Below, one piece after another: positions 10,948 through 24,621 of a DNA stretch of 64,000 nucleotides. Location of the stretch: NCBI GenBank assembly GCA_022605955.1, contig JAKCOZ010000001.1:100224211-100288210 (forward strand), written 5' to 3'. The position numbers and the translations under genes were made by a program. The notes beneath the pieces are model-generated. The model had not been told where the DNA came from. It did no database searches and saw nothing but the letters and a program-made list of their open reading frames with translations. Position 1 is the stretch's first letter, and every line of letters starts with the position of its first letter. The DNA is from Rallus limicola. Lineage: Eukaryota > Chordata > Aves > Gruiformes > Rallidae.

Positions 10948-13900
10948 TACTATTCTTTCCAGTTTAGAGCTGTCTACATAATTTCTTTGCTCAGAACCAT
11001 GGAGGTCTCATTGATATACAGTCTTGGGATTCAAAATCTGTGCTTGTCACTGTTTGGTTTTATCTATCTAAAATTGTAGGGTTTTTGGTGTCCGGTGAAA
11101 GGTTGTATCCAAAACAGATTTGCCAAGGGCAAGAATCAGCAAAAGCATTAGCATAGGTATTTGAAGATACACACAACACAGTAATGATAATGTAGTAGGA
11201 AGAAGTGAACAGGGCAATAAGAAAGTAGCCCTGCCCTCCTGTAAATCACTGGGGTGTGGTTCTGGAGGTGCAGTGTGGTCTACAGAGCAGAGGCATTGCT
11301 GCCAAAAGTCTTGATTTAAAAATTCTCTATGCATGGAAGACAGAACTGTTCTGGTGATCATTACAACCAGCCTGGACCTTTGTGGTGAGGCAGTGATCTA
11401 CAAAAGATCAGACATCTTTCAGCTTTTACATTTTTTGGGCAGTATGCACGTTGTTGCATGCATATGCAAAAAAAACTACACTTTTTTAGAGAACAAAGTG
11501 ATTGTCAAAAAAATTAGTTTAAAAGGGCACATGAGATACTGGAACAGGAACTCCATCTGGTCTTGAGCTGATGTTATAGTTGAGTATACAGGTACTCCTA
11601 TTAGTATATTAATCAACTGAGCAGAACACATGATGTTGCATAGTTTCAGGGGTTCTTGCATACACTGATAGTCCTATGCTTCACCTAAATATAGTGTACC
11701 AAATAGAGATGAATGTGGGACAGGGTCATGGCTGTTTACTCTCTTGAAGAAAATATACTCAGAAGGAAGAAGCCAGCTGAGTGTGAAGGACTGTGAGGAA
11801 GGTACATGCATGTGTGTAAATAATACGGTTTTAGTGCAGCATGATTGCTTCTTTATATGCATCTCTTCTTTTTACTCCACATTAAATTGACTACATCATA
11901 CGTAGCTTTTTCCTTAGATAAAAATAAGTTGTAGCAAGAGGACACAAAACACACTCACTCAGACCCATTCCAAGAACATTAATGGGGGTAGAGGTGTTAA
12001 ATTGAGTAGTTCAACCTTCAAAAATGGCTCAGCCTGTGTGCCAAATTGAGGTGCTCATTGATATAAGAAAGATATTTATTCATAAAATATAGCAGAGAGT
12101 TGTGCTGGGGTTTCAGTATAAATAGACATGAAAGGTTTTTAAGTGTTTCGGGAGTTGAAATACAGGACTAGAAAATGATTGACTGGACTTAAGTTGTCTG
12201 TCTGAAAGTGGTCTTAATCATTTTGGAGACTTCATTTCTTCTTTACTCAGTACAAAGAAGTTGCCTGCTGTTGCCAAGTTTTGGATGCTCCAGTATTCTT
12301 TAGCTTGTGAGATAAACTGATGTATTGACAATAAAACATGAGTTATGGGTAATTCAGGGTCAAAAAAATACTATAATCTCACCTCATTTCACAGTAGACT
12401 TCAGCAAGACTCTTCCTATTTATTTCATCTGTGAACAGCTAAGACTGGTGTGTTGAAAACATTTGGTTAGTTTGTTTGCTGCATATTTTCAAAGCTGAGT
12501 AAATAGTATAGATGTAAAATTTCTTAATTTCTTTTTCACCAGCAACAGCTTTCGCTTTGTCATTAAAAATAGTGATGCTGCTTAATTTTACCAAACACAA
12601 ATTTTCATTTGAGTAAAAACTATTAAATATATTCTTGACAACCAAGTAAGGTAAGGAAGACATAAATGGAAATGAAATTTTGCTGGATATACAAAACCAA
12701 TGTAATGTTCAACATAGGTTTGAGTTTTGACATTTCTGAAGTCAACTTGTTTTTTTAAGACAGCACATTTTCTTTCACTTGCCCTTTAACTTAGCCTTTT
12801 TGATAGGGATACATCTTGCAAAATCTGGAAATAGATTAGAAGAATTAGAAGCCATTTTTGATGCCTCTCTTGTTTTCCAGAGCATGAAATCTATCTCAAC
12901 TACAACCACCCTCCTTCTCCTCCTGACAAGTATCTTGATATAAACCTCATAGGATACAATCAGCCTCAAGAAACACAGTGAAATCAGGTAGCATGTGTGA
13001 TCTTTTAAGTTTTAGATGATTTGAAAAAGGTACTATAAAATCAATCTTATTTCTACTGGTATAGAGGAGTTTATAAGGATAAACCTTCCTTTAGGCATGA
13101 TCTATTGAAACTGGGCAGGATAGATGCACTGATTTAAAATAGTTCATTGGAGGAAGAAAAAAGCTTCTAATAAGCCTTGGTGGATGGAAAGAAGTAATCA
13201 AAAGCAATGAGAGCAAAGGAAGGTTGCTAGTGTTCCCTCATGCTGTGAGGCAAACATTGCCTTCAGACTAAGCCAGGCTGTGATTATTTTTTTTTACCCC
13301 CAAGCGTGAAGATTATTTTTTACCTGTTGTGTTTCCAAATGTGTTAATGGGAATGTAAGAGTTGTTTTTTTTTTTTTTTTCCTCAACCTTTGTGCACCCA
13401 TTAAAACTGAAGAACTAACTCTAAGGACCCTGTATGTAACTCCCTGTTCGGTTTTCAGTCATGATGTACCCACTGTGTTTGCCCATATGCTGGAATACAA
13501 AGTGGTAGAAAACTCATGTGAATCCACATGACCTTCTTGAGAAGTCTCTCCTTAGGAAAGAAAGCCTGGGAAATCAATTGGCAAATTTTTATTTTGGGTT
13601 TTTTTTGGTGTCCCACCACTGCAGTAGAACGGCATCACTTCTATCTAACCTGCTTCTATAGAGTTTTGGCAATTCAGAATACTTGCAAACTATTTCTAGC
13701 TGTTAAAATACAGCATGCTGAAAGCATTGACCTATACAGCATGGCAATGTAACCTGAACAAATTATTAAAAGGCACACACACATCTTTGCATGTATATGT
13801 ATTATCTATATGTCTATATATAAGCACGCAGATAAAAAAAAGTAAAAATGAAAGTACAGTGTAAAAATAGAATCATAAAGCTAGCTCACAACAATCTCTA

Positions 13901-16871
13901 AATATAATTAGATCAGTGGTTTGTAAAAGGGCTTTTTATTTTATACAGTTACATTTTATTACTTTAACTGCAAGATAAACTGCATTTTAAATCACAATGA
14001 AAAAGCTATTATTAAGTAGAATAATAATGTCAATGTAATTTTTAAAGCCTCAGCTTCCAAATATTTATTCCCATGGTTAATAGCATTCTGTGTGTGCTGA
14101 GTTCAGCATTAAAATTATTTAATCTAAACAAACCAAGAAGCTAGAAGTATGCAATACCAAGCACAAGAAATTAATTTTAAAAACCCAAACAGGCCCTAAC
14201 TACTATGTATTTTACTGTGGCTAAACTATTATAATTTGTCCTTATAGAAAATAGAATGAAAGTATGCATTGAAACCTATTATGAGATCTTTTCTGGTTTA
14301 CATGCAGTTAAAAGAAAAAAGCATTAAATACTACTGGCCAAACTGTAAGCACATCGAAACTTGTTGCTCTAAGCAACAAGTATTTATATGCTATTTTTTT
14401 TAAAGATCAACATTGTTCATTATATTATTTTTTTTTAAATAAGAATAAATTGATCACTGTCAAGGTGCACTTTAGCAATGTGAGGTTGGCTTATGACAAA
14501 TCTGCAAAGTCTGAATATTGTCCCTGTCTTTGTGTCACACTCATAACCAAAAACACGTGCCATCATTATAGTAGAACTGCATAACTACCTAAATGCATAT
14601 AACTACCTAACCTGTTTCTGTAAAGGTCTGGGAATTCCAGCATTCTAGTTTTATAGTGGTAGGATGGCTTAAAGTAGAAATACATGATTAAACCTCTCTA
14701 CAGACCATTGCATTGCTGAATTAAGGCAAATTGGGAACAGGATGTACCTAAGCTGTTTTAGTGTCTATTTAAGTAGTGTCTACTGAAAAAATATATTCAA
14801 CAGTGTAAAACTACTGGATATTGCAAAGCAGTAATGATATCCCTCTAGCTTCCAAGGCAGAGGGTATAGTTGAGGAAAGGGGCAAGCATTAAGTCATAAA
14901 TACATGCTGCAAGTGATATTCAAGGCTGCCATGTTACTGTTGGCCTAGTTATGGTGATGTCCTATCAAGGTTTAAGGTACCTGGCTAGCCATTGTTTAGG
15001 ATTTACTAATTTGGAGAAAAGGAGATGGACTAGAAAAAGTATTTACCCAAGAACTACCCCTATGACTTTGAGTAAAGACATGTTTCTCCTGATCAGTAAA
15101 CTTCAATGTTGGGATGAGAAATAAGGGGACTTTTTTTCTGTGTCAGGGAAAGCAGTAACTACCTTGGATGGAATGTCTAGGCAAGTGGGAGCTCTAATAT
15201 GTTAAATGACTGCTTAAATATTTAAAAATAGGTTAAATCAATTGAAACCCATCTATCAAAGCTCCTGGAACATCCTGAGCTGATCTCCACATACTTGAAC
15301 TTGATCTCTTGCTCCAGTTGCTTCCTACCAGAGCTGTGTCTTGCCCCAGTATAGCTTTCAGTTCCAGGAAAAATCAAACTGCTAGTGCAATAATAAGCTC
15401 AGTAGTTTCCTAAAAGGAATATTGATCAATTAATTATTTGCAGGTGCTGGCCATCTAGCAATCTCAACAAAATTTTTGATTCCTATGCCATTAGAAGGAC
15501 ACATACTGCTTTTAGAGATTAATTATTGGAACTACACTACATAAAATACTTTGTATCATGCTGAGTGGTTGTTGCATTATTAAATATAATAATTAGGAAA
15601 ACCGACAATCTCCGATAGTAATAAACTTCTAGTAGGTTTTTTTTTCTTACACCAGGTATTTAAAGTTGAGTCAAAGTGTAGTTGCTACTATCTTTCTTGA
15701 GTGTTTTGTGTGACGAGTCACTTTCTATCATGCCTTGTAAATGAAAATAATAACGCTGCTTGAACATTCATACAAAAGAATGGTAGAGCAATGTTATTCA
15801 GTCTGTATCTATTTATTCGTTGGTTTACAGATTAGTAATTAATAGTTTTCAAGGTACCAAGGCCTTTTTATCTATCAGTCTGTTGGAACAGACTTTTAAA
15901 ACTTTCAAAATTCTAAGTGATATAGGAGCCTGATTTTAAAGGGCTTTCAATTCATCTCAGTATAGTAGAAAAATAGCTGAAGCATTGCATAAGCTCTTGT
16001 GTTTTCTAGCACTCCTTAGGCTGTAGCTGAAATATGTATCTTTGGGATGCGGTTGGTCTTTTCTCATGAGCAATTTCTTGGTTTGCTCGGGGAAATGAAA
16101 TGAAATGGTTCCCTTTAATATCAACTTTGCTTTGAGTGGTGCATATGTGCCTTGTTACATACAATTTGTTCTGTGTGATTTTCTTTTTAAACAGGTCTAG
16201 ATATTTGGACCTTCAATCATATAGATCTGAAAATCAAACTGATTCGTAAAGCTCAAATGTGTTCATGGATAATTCACAAATGTGTGGAGACCTGTCCTTA
16301 GCTTTCATCTGTGAAAGTACTAACGTGGAGAGTTCACCAGTCTCACTCTAGAACTTAAAATGTAAATCATCTCAAATAATTTACCTGCTGTATATTACAA
16401 TATAAAGAAAAGCTTTTTCAGTTAGGCATGGGAAATTGAATGCTATAATTTTGTAGAAGATCCATGCCAAGGTCTTAGCTGAAATGGGATGAGATTTTTG
16501 GCAACCAGTTAGAAAAAGGAGGAAAAGATCATTATTTTTGTTGAATTTTATTTCTGAGTCTGAGAAGACTCTTTCACTTTTTCCCTTTGCTATAGCACTG
16601 TGGTGTTAACTCACATATAGGTTTTATTTTAAAATAAGCGGAGATGGTTTTGTTAACTATATTCTGGAGACTGTGTAAATTTTTATAATTTGTCAATTTG
16701 ATGAAAAAAAAATTGAGTTTTTACAGACAATTTCAGGAAACCTGAACCTTTTATCCAACGGATTTTTATAGATTCTAACATATTCTAACTAGGCCTCAGC
16801 AATTAAAATAAATGATTATATAAAATATTTTGTTGTTTGTTATCAATAGTTGAAAAATTTTCTTTACAGTG
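10948..16871. other. Long AT-rich interval without recognised gene
   Basis: No gene or repeat can be named in these 5.9 kb. A T16 run sits at 13365-13380. A perfect 9-bp hairpin lies at 14360-14380. The segments 13850-14330 and 14400-14750 are rich in short A/T motifs, with the look of unique or possibly conserved non-coding DNA. Conservation cannot be judged from one sequence. Confidence 0.55.
14360..14380. repeat. Short perfect inverted repeat (hairpin)
   Basis: CTTGTTGCT and AGCAACAAG are exact reverse complements separated by CTA. The stem is 9 bp with a 3-base loop. It has no U-run like a transcription terminator and no other associated structure. Confidence 0.7.
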
Positions 16872-18062
16872 TGTTGCAGTTTCGCATAGTTGGCTACTGA
16901 GAGAGGGCCAGGGCCTGCAGAAAATGGCTGCTGGAATCTTCTGCAAGCCTGCTTATAGCGCCTCTGAGAATCACATATAGGAGACAAAGACTCCACCAGA
17001 ACACGGAGTGCCAAGAAGATCACAATTTTGGCCCGTTAAGGGCATTGGAATGTCTATTTGCATATAAATGTAAGCAGTTGACTGACACAAAAGGCCAGGA
17101 AGGCTGGGGGAGGAGTAAGTGCCCAGGTACCAGTGGAAGATTGCCCCTGCAGCCCGAGCTGAAGCAGGTGGAGTAGCCGGAGGAAAGGACCCATGGAGCA
17201 GGCAGAGACCCGACCTGCCTGGTGGAGAGGCTCCATGCTGGATGGAGCCAGTGGAGACATAGAGAAGATGCCATGACTTACGTTGGGATGAGCCCCTGAC
17301 AGCACAAGCGACCTACAGAGATGAGTTGAACAGGTTTGCTGGAGGAGGCATCATAGCCCCGTGGAGGACTGGGACTGAGAGACACTGTGATTGATTGCTG
17401 CCTGCCATAGCAGAGATGAAGCCCGGTGGGAAGAGATTTGCCTTGGAGAAAGTTCGTGGAGGACTGGCTCTTGTGGGTGAGATCCTATGGTGCATCAGGG
17501 GGAGGCTGTGTGGAATGGATGCCCCCATCCCGGCCGAGAAGGAAACCATCTTGCAAGGGACTGACCAAAGCCCCCATCTCCTAGTCCCTGCCCCCCCGTC
17601 CTGTGCTGTGAGCAGGAGAGGGGAAGAAGGGAGCAAAATCATGGCTGAAAGGGAAGTCCGCTTTAGAATGGAGGGGTGGGGGGAAGGTGTTACTGAGTTT
17701 TCCCCAGTCCCTGCCTCTCCTGGGCTGCAATTGGGAGGGAAGAAGGGAGCAAACTTCTCACTAAAGCCTGCTAAGGAGGGAGTGGTGGGGGAAAAGTGTT
17801 TGCCTGGTTTGCATTTGTTTCAAGATTGTTGGTTGCACTCCTGACTCTGGTTCCTTTTCACTGTTTTCTCTTTAGTGTAGTGTAATAAATTAGATAACTT
17901 TCTCTTCAGCACTCTGTGTTGAGTCTGTTTTGCCCGCATCATTAACGAGTTTGTCTCTTGAGCTGCCCAATTATGTTATTTCTCCCCTGTCCAACTAAGA
18001 AGGGGAGTAATAGACTGATTTTGGTGGGCGTCTGGCCTTTGGCCAGGGCTCAACCACCACAA
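16872..18062 (+). mobile_element. ERV LTR-B copy 2 (solo LTR with 6-bp duplication)
   Basis: Ends are TGTTGCAG and CCACCACA, as in copy 1. The flanks read ACAGTG (16866-16871) and ACAGTA (18063-18068), a 5-of-6 match that I take as the target-site duplication. A 6-bp duplication is usual for class II (ERVK-like) elements. It carries the CACATATAGG box (16971-16980), two tandem units (about 17571-17692 and 17693-17807), and AATAAA at 17884-17889 followed by a T/G-rich R-end. The 149-codon frame at 17395-17844 lies across the tandem units in a frame that differs from copy 1, so I do not call it a gene. Confidence 0.92.
17571..17807 (+). repeat. Tandem duplication inside LTR-B copy 2
   Basis: Two units of about 115-122 bases each have a C-rich opening (CTCCTAGTCCCTGCC and TCCCCAGTCCCTGCC), a GGGAAGAAGGGAGCAAA block and a GGGGTGGGGGAA-like end. 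The order is the same as in the copy at 7579-8797. Confidence 0.75.
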
Positions 18063-21000
18063 CAGTATATTGACCTCTTCCACAAGTCATGTTCTTCACC
18101 TGGTATGCAAAGAGCTGATCACATACGAAGTTGATATATTTGTTTATTTTTGGTTCTAGCTAGAATAGCGTTCTGGGCATGTAGTACCATCCAGCACACT
18201 GAGTACATCAAGCATGCCTTTCTTACAATAACAATATGTAGCCGATTGGTATTCTTAAATTTCCTTAACCACCTTTCACCCACCTGCACCATACATACAC
18301 TTTTTACTTCATGTTTCAAATGTCTGGGGAGGTGCTCGTTATTCACAAAGGGGTGCACATTTTGGTATTAAAGTCAATAGAGGTGAGTTGAGGAGAAACT
18401 ATTACTTGATAATATTCCAAAGCGAGTTATATTTTATATATAAATATAATAGGGAAAGTATACTTTGAAGGTTCCTATTGTTCTAAATCCTTGGTCCACT
18501 GAGAGATCCTATCCTGATTATTATAGTTGCAGAACATACTGTTAAGGATATTTGACATGGCCTATACTTTGCACAGTCCTAACCCTTATTTTTCCTACAT
18601 CACAAAGATGAGTCTGAGAGTTTACTGGCTCATGGTAAAATGGGGGTTGCAACTGGACATCTGGGGCAAGGCCATGAATTCCTGCTTGTTCAGGGACTTT
18701 TGTTTTGCACATGTATGAAACAGTCTGGAGAGATTCAGTTTAGCTAGTAAGATCTTAAATCTTATGGAAGTAAAGCTAGCAAGGAGAGAAGGGCTTGTTC
18801 TTGAGCATACTTGAGTTTAGTATCATTGGGCACTTTTTTTTTTAAAAGTCAGCTGCAACTGGCATATGTTATGATTTCTGCAGATGGACCAGCAATAGCA
18901 AACCCACCCCTGTGTGTAATTGGCACAGTAATTTAGAGATCTGTTCTTGATGGCTAGCCAGGGTTTGGCAATAGATAACTCACAGATGCTGGCATATGGG
19001 AGGCAGTACACCAACAGTGACCACTAGTAGGTGTCTTCCAGTGCTTTATTGTAATGAGTTGATTGGTGTGGAGGCCAAAGCAATACACTTATTTTCAGCT
19101 CAGCTCCACTTCCCTCTTTCACTTCACTTTTCCCCCACCCTTCAAAATTGTAGCTGAGGTGGTCATAATTTCTCATTGTGTATCTGAAAACATTGAACAG
19201 CATGGAATTATGCTTGATTTCTACTCTTGTCTGAAATGCTAGGCTATAGCCGAATATTTTAAAAATATATTTCAGTAGGTATTTTTTCTTGTTTACTGCT
19301 TTTCTGCTTGCCTTAATAATTTTTGGTCCCTCCTTTTTTTGCTCCTTAGGTCTTTGCTAGCAGGGAGAAGGGGGTAGTTCTTATGAAATTGCCATGTGAA
19401 AGGCTGAAACTGAACAATTCTTACATTAGGGATATGCAGCTCTTGAATTCTAACTGCAGCCAACACAAAATATAGACATAAAGATATCAAAGATAGCATC
19501 TTTCTTTAATGAATACTTATGTCACATCATATTATACTTTGCACATAATTTCCTTCTCATATAAAATATTTCAGTGACACTGTTTACTGTGAAGAAATTT
19601 AATAATCTGTATTTCATGATAAATTCTGTTTAAAGCCATAGTGTAAAATCAATTTACATTTTCTGATTCTCATTCAAGAGATCCACCAAGATCTTTCAAA
19701 AGCCATGGCAGTTTTTCAGGTTTGTGAGGCTGGGAATCATGTTAATTATTCAGAGTAGAAGCCTAGTGTCCCACAGTCTTTGGCTGTTTATCAGTGTTTC
19801 ATGGTATTTGGTGAAAAAATAGGGAATTAAAGTAAGGAGAGAAACAGTACAGGAAAGACTTTTTTTTTTAAACTGCAAGGTTCTAGACTTCAGTCTGAAC
19901 TGAAATCATGTCTATGCAATAGAATTAAATTTGAGATGAGCAGATAGACAGTAAACAAGTGCACCTGCAGTTATTTGAAAAATGATGCTGAAAAGGATAG
20001 TTATGTTGTCCATGTAGTCAGTAGGAAGAGAGCGCCATTGCCAGGGGAAAATCAGAGCAACTGCCTCCAGGACCATCAGGAATGTAGAAAAACAGGAAGT
20101 GTGTCATACAAGGATGAATGGCAGAAAAGGACCCCTCCTGGCTACAGGGAAAGTAGGAGAGGAGGAGAAATGTCTCAAAGAAGGGTTGGTGGGCATTAAG
20201 ACTGAAATTCAATGTTAACACTAAGGCAGAGGAATGGGACTGGTCAAGTTAGCGATCAATGGGTCTTCTGATGCTTCACTTGACTCTTTTGAGACACCAG
20301 TAATTATCATTGTTGACAAGGTGTTATGGTAATATCAGACCTTCTTAATATGGGGAGAGGGGAATTAGAAGCAGCCAATAATATTTTGATAGCTATTTTA
20401 CACTTCAGACAGGAGTAATTTCACTGTGCAGTTTACAGTCCTTGTCACTTGGGTGCATTGCTTGGTTGTGTTTCCCAGAAAAGACTTGTACTAACACTGG
20501 TCTTTTACGGCATATGGTTTGATTTGAAAAGAATTATAGGAGCACTGTCATGAAAGGAAGCCTGATTTACTATAGGAGATCATGGGGGCTGGGTGATTGG
20601 GATATATAGCACCAGTGTGCTTTTTTCAAAGTGCCAGTGCAACCTTTGAAAGACCAGTACCGGTGTACTGAATGTATTTGCTTCTCCCCAAAATAAATTA
20701 GCCTCTCTCTGTGATGATAGCTGTTGGTTGTACTCTGAATTAGCAAAGAAGCTTATCAGTAGAGAGAGAACTACTTAGCCTGCTTGTCAGCTCTAGAACT
20801 CGGGTCTTCAGCTTGATCAATGTAGATAGGCAGCTGTGCTGCTCTGACTGACATGTATAATTTTGGAAACTTCTGCATACACACAATCATTTAGAAAGTT
20901 ATGAGCTTGCTTTGTTCTAAAGATTCACAAGGGAGTGAATGTTCAGTAGGCCAGTTGGTCTGAAACCTGCCTCTATGGCCCAAACACTGTTCTTTTATTA

Positions 21001-21770
21001 AAAATAATTTTTTTTTTTTTTCATTACAGTTTGCTTTCTAACTGGTAGAATGAAAACCTTCATTCTAAGAAACATGAAGAAGTTGGTCATGAGAGAATAC
21101 TGCAAATGTGTTTATTATATGGCCTTAACACTTCACCCCCGCCCCCCCCCCCCCCCCCTCTCCCCCCCGGGCACTTTGTATTAGAGCTTTCACAGCTACG
21201 TTTGACAGAGTTTCTACTTTGTGCTGGAACATGTACTGAGCACTGACAAGCCTTCTCAATCAGCACAACCCACCACCCAAAAAAAAAAAACCCAACAAAA
21301 CAAACAACCCAGATCTGGCAGACACTATCCCTTGAACTTTTATGGCTAGATGAGAATTTTGAGGTTTAGCAATTCATATTAAACATTTGGAGCTGAGAAA
21401 GTAGAAAGGAATGCAATCTCTGAGAAGAATAAAATTTTAGAGCAATAATACAATAATAATTTGTCAATTAAATCAAAATGGCAGTGGGATAGTTGAGGGG
21501 GAGCAGCATGATATACCTTGGAAAACAAAGTCCGTGCTAATTGGTTAGTATGACAGTGTGTGGATTGCATGATCAGATATATATTTAATCTATAAGACAC
21601 TGGTCAGGTTGATCTTTTCAGATGACAGGAGTTTTGATAAGGTAGTTCTGAGATCAATGTGGAAGTGATTTAGATTACTGCTTGTTTTGATAAGATGTCT
21701 CACTGTGTAACTTCATAGATTGTATAAATGAGAAAAATACATATTCGAAAAATGTCTTCGGAAAACTTTA
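18063..21770. other. Sequence without recognised gene
   Basis: No gene is recognised. A purine-rich stretch (about 19975-20200) gives an open frame rich in charged residues with no family resemblance. A striking poly-C tract lies at 21136-21168. A run of A and C (about 21275-21310) is low complexity. Confidence 0.55.
21136..21168 (-). repeat. Poly-C tract (G-quadruplex-capable on minus strand)
   Basis: The + strand carries CCCCC, then a run of 17 C (21142-21158), then CCCCCCC, broken by single G and TCT. The minus strand therefore holds several long G-runs. Such tracts are polymorphic and hard to sequence, so the exact length may be unreliable. Confidence 0.8.
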
Positions 21771-22110
21771 GAATCACAGAATCTCCTGAGCTGGAAGGAC
21801 CCATAAAGATGAGTCCAACTCCTGGCTCCACACGGGGCCAGTCAGGTCAGAGCACATGACTGAGCACATCATTCAGATGCTTCTTGACCTCAGCCAAGCT
21901 GGGTGCTGTGACCACTTCCCTGGGGAGCCTGTTCCAGTACCCGACCACCCTCCTAGTAAAGAACCTCTTCCTAATATCCAAATTGAACCTCCCTTGACGC
22001 AGCTTCATGCCATTCCCTCAGGTCCTATCTCTGGTCACCAAAGAGAGGAGATCAGTGCCTTCCCCTTCGATCCTCCTCATCAGGAAGCCATAGACCACGA
22101 TGGCATCCCT
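21771..22110 (-). mobile_element. CR1 LINE fragment, 3' end, minus strand
   Basis: Read on the minus strand this ends in a CR1-type tail: the + strand starts AGAATCACAGAATC..., followed by a 'ctggaaggaccc' block and a 'gagtccaactcctggctcc' block. It continues through the segment that in CR1 encodes the C-terminal end of ORF2 and the 3' UTR. It is 5'-truncated near 22110. Confidence 0.85.
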
Positions 22111-23026
22111 TTACCCAAGACAATATTCCATATAATTTGTTAGTCATCTTGTTTTGTCAAGCCAAGGATGTTCTGAAAAGGATGTCACAAAGTTTTCCTC
22201 TACATAAGTGTTTTTTGTCTCCAGTAAAAGATTACATTTGCCTGTTAATTTCTTTTTAATAAAATTTGAAATTTACTGGGACACAAACTTCATATAAGCT
22301 TTGAAAAAGCAACAGTAATTAATTGCATGTTATCTAACTCCATCTAACCTAATGGTCAGTGTGAGAAATGTATTTTTATTGATCATAGTAATGATAGAGA
22401 GTAGCCATTTAATATGGCCTAACTTGGTCATAATAAGGTGGACACACTGTATTATATCCTCTTTTTAAATTATTTTTTCTTCCTTTGTAGGACTGTGTCT
22501 AAAGCATCATAATTATCAGTTTAAACTTGTAAGTTGTTTTCTGACCATGCACCTTTAGTTTTAGCTAGCATCCTATCTCCATTTCTGTTTCTCATTCATG
22601 TGTGTTTGTTATAATTCATATTATGATTAAATATAAAACACAAATTCTTCAGCTGCTGTACCAATAAATCCCTATCAAAAGAATAGGCTTCTGGAGGTTG
22701 AAACAGCAGGAATTTCCTCTTTCAAGTTATGTAACACCAAAGGGTGTTAACCTCCTACTGGTTAATTTATATTTAGACACTTCTTCATTGTATGTGCTAA
22801 GTGATGCTTTAGCACTTAAAGGCTAAATTAGTATTAATCACGTTTGTGTAGCTATTGACAATTGTTATGACCTCTGGCTTAGTCTCAAAAAAAAAAAAAA
22901 AAAAAACCCTTATTATGCTTAATCTTCTATAGTAGATTTTATTTATCTGTAATTAACATTAAGAATGAATTACGAACCACTGGGGAGAAATAGTGAGGAG
23001 AACAGAGCTAATGACACTTGTGCTCC
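22111..23026. other. AT-rich sequence without recognised gene
   Basis: No recognisable feature beyond an A20 run (22887-22906). Open frames are trivial. Confidence 0.6.
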
Positions 23027-23576
23027 TGTCCTGGTTTAAGCTGAGATAGAGATAATTTTCTTCCTAATATCCACTGTAGTGATGTGGTTTGGATTTAGTA
23101 TGAGAATAACGATAACACACTGATGTTCTAGCTGTTGCTTCGTAGTTGCAGTGCCAAGGACTTTTCAGCTCCTCACACCCTGCCAGGTGCACCAGAAGAT
23201 GGGAGAGCACAGCCAGGACAGCTGTCCCAGGCTGGCCAGAAGGATGTTCCCTGCCAGAGAACGTCATGTATAGATGGGGAGGTGAGATGAGAGGTGGGAT
23301 TGCTGCTGGGAAACAGACTAGGCATCAGGTTGTTTTTTTTTCCTCTGCATGTGGTAAACAATTCTATTTGTGCATGACTTGCATTTTTATTATTTCTGTT
23401 ACTATTATTTTCCTTTCTTATGCTATGAAGCTGTCTTTATCTCCACAATTTTTTTTTCTTGTTTGCTTTTTGTTTTATTTTTGGGTGGTTTTTTCCCCAT
23501 TTCCTTTCCCCCAGGGAAGGGTGAGCAAGCAGCTCCCTGGTGCTTTGTTACTACTGGCTGGTGTTAAATCATGACA
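23027..23576 (+). mobile_element. ERV LTR-A solo copy (550 bp)
   Basis: It starts TGTCCTGGTTTAAGCTGAGATAG and ends GTTAAATCATGACA. Flanks are GCTCC and CCTCC, a 4-of-5 match consistent with a 5-bp target-site duplication. Shared with the copies at 24622 and 53606 are the block 'gtagttgcagtgcc', the block 'caaggacttttcagctcctca', the block 'ccctgccaggtgcacc', and the 'ctgtctttatctc' segment near the poly(A) region. The 142-codon frame inside (23146-23574) is not preserved in the other copies. Confidence 0.9.
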
Positions 23577-24621
23577 CCTCCACAATGGATGGAAGGATAA
23601 AGGATAACTGTTGCAACTAAAGGTGATGGCCTGGCTACATTTTCAAGGGTATTTCTTAAGTTTTCAACAATGTGAAAAAAAAAAAAAAAGTTAAAATTTG
23701 TGTCTCATCCAAATCAATCAGGGAAATCCTTAGTGAACTGGATAAAAATATACTTACCTCATATAAGTGTGTGCCATTAAATACTGAAGTAACACTCATT
23801 TTTGCTATATCTTTTCTGGGTGAAATGATCTAAATTTCCATTGCTGAGAGGAAAAAAAAAAATCTTAATTATAGCATAAGATCACTAAGTAGGATGAAAT
23901 TTGTCCTGTCTGTGAAATACACATGAAAATTCTGTAAATCTGAAGTAAAACTTGCTTGGAGCAACAGTATGACTGTTAGCTTCAGAAGATTATGATTAGA
24001 GATATTTTTTTTTGACCTTTAAAGCTTACAATTTATTTTAAATACTTTCCTTTCCCTCCACCTTCCAATAACATTTCTAGTAAAAATAGACTTTTTTATA
24101 TTACATATCTCACATTCAAATATAATGCATATGTCCTGGGAATATGTTATACAGTACAGAAGATCAAATAATCCAGACATTAGTTATCATGTCTAACTCA
24201 ATACCATCAAATATCTCTAAATCATTAAATGTATGAAAATTTAATGGCCTTAACATCACAACCTGCATACATCTCAGAAGAGTTTTTCCTGAAGCATCAC
24301 TGTTCTAACAATTTCTTGTAAAGTCATTGATTTTATGTTGCTTCAGGGAAGGTGCAATTTATTACTGTTAATAATGCTTCCATGATTACATGAAAGGTTC
24401 CTTGTTGCCACCAATTAATTAACCCATTACAAAGTATCCTTCCTTTTAGAATAGATTATAAGGTCTTTTTATGATGTTTATCTGACATCTCTAGTCATCT
24501 TGTGAGGCAAGCTTTGTGATGTGAAAATTCTGGAAAACATCTATTGCTTCATTTTCCTGTAAATGTCATATTCGAGTTAGTCTCAACACAGTTAGGTGTT
24601 TGTTAAATTACTTGCTTGCTC
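23577..24621. other. AT-rich sequence between two opposed LTR-A copies
   Basis: No gene recognised. An A15 run occurs at 23675-23689. The stretch 24040-24480 is AT-rich and looks like unique sequence with short conserved-looking homeobox-type motifs (AATTAATTAA near 24414), but conservation cannot be tested here. Confidence 0.55.

Noticed and set aside
17395..17844. 149-codon open frame inside LTR-B copy 2
   Set aside because: It spans the tandem C/G-rich units. The matching part of copy 1 is open in a different frame (8095-8484), so the protein is not conserved between copies of the same LTR.
7579..18062. LTR-B copies 1 and 2 as the two ends of one provirus
   Set aside because: The 8 kb between them shows no PBS after copy 1, no polypurine tract before copy 2 and no gag, pol or env motif. 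Copy 2 has its own flanking duplication.
23146..23574. 142-codon open frame inside LTR-A
   Set aside because: Not preserved in the LTR-A copies at 24622 and 53606; it is LTR sequence read by chance.
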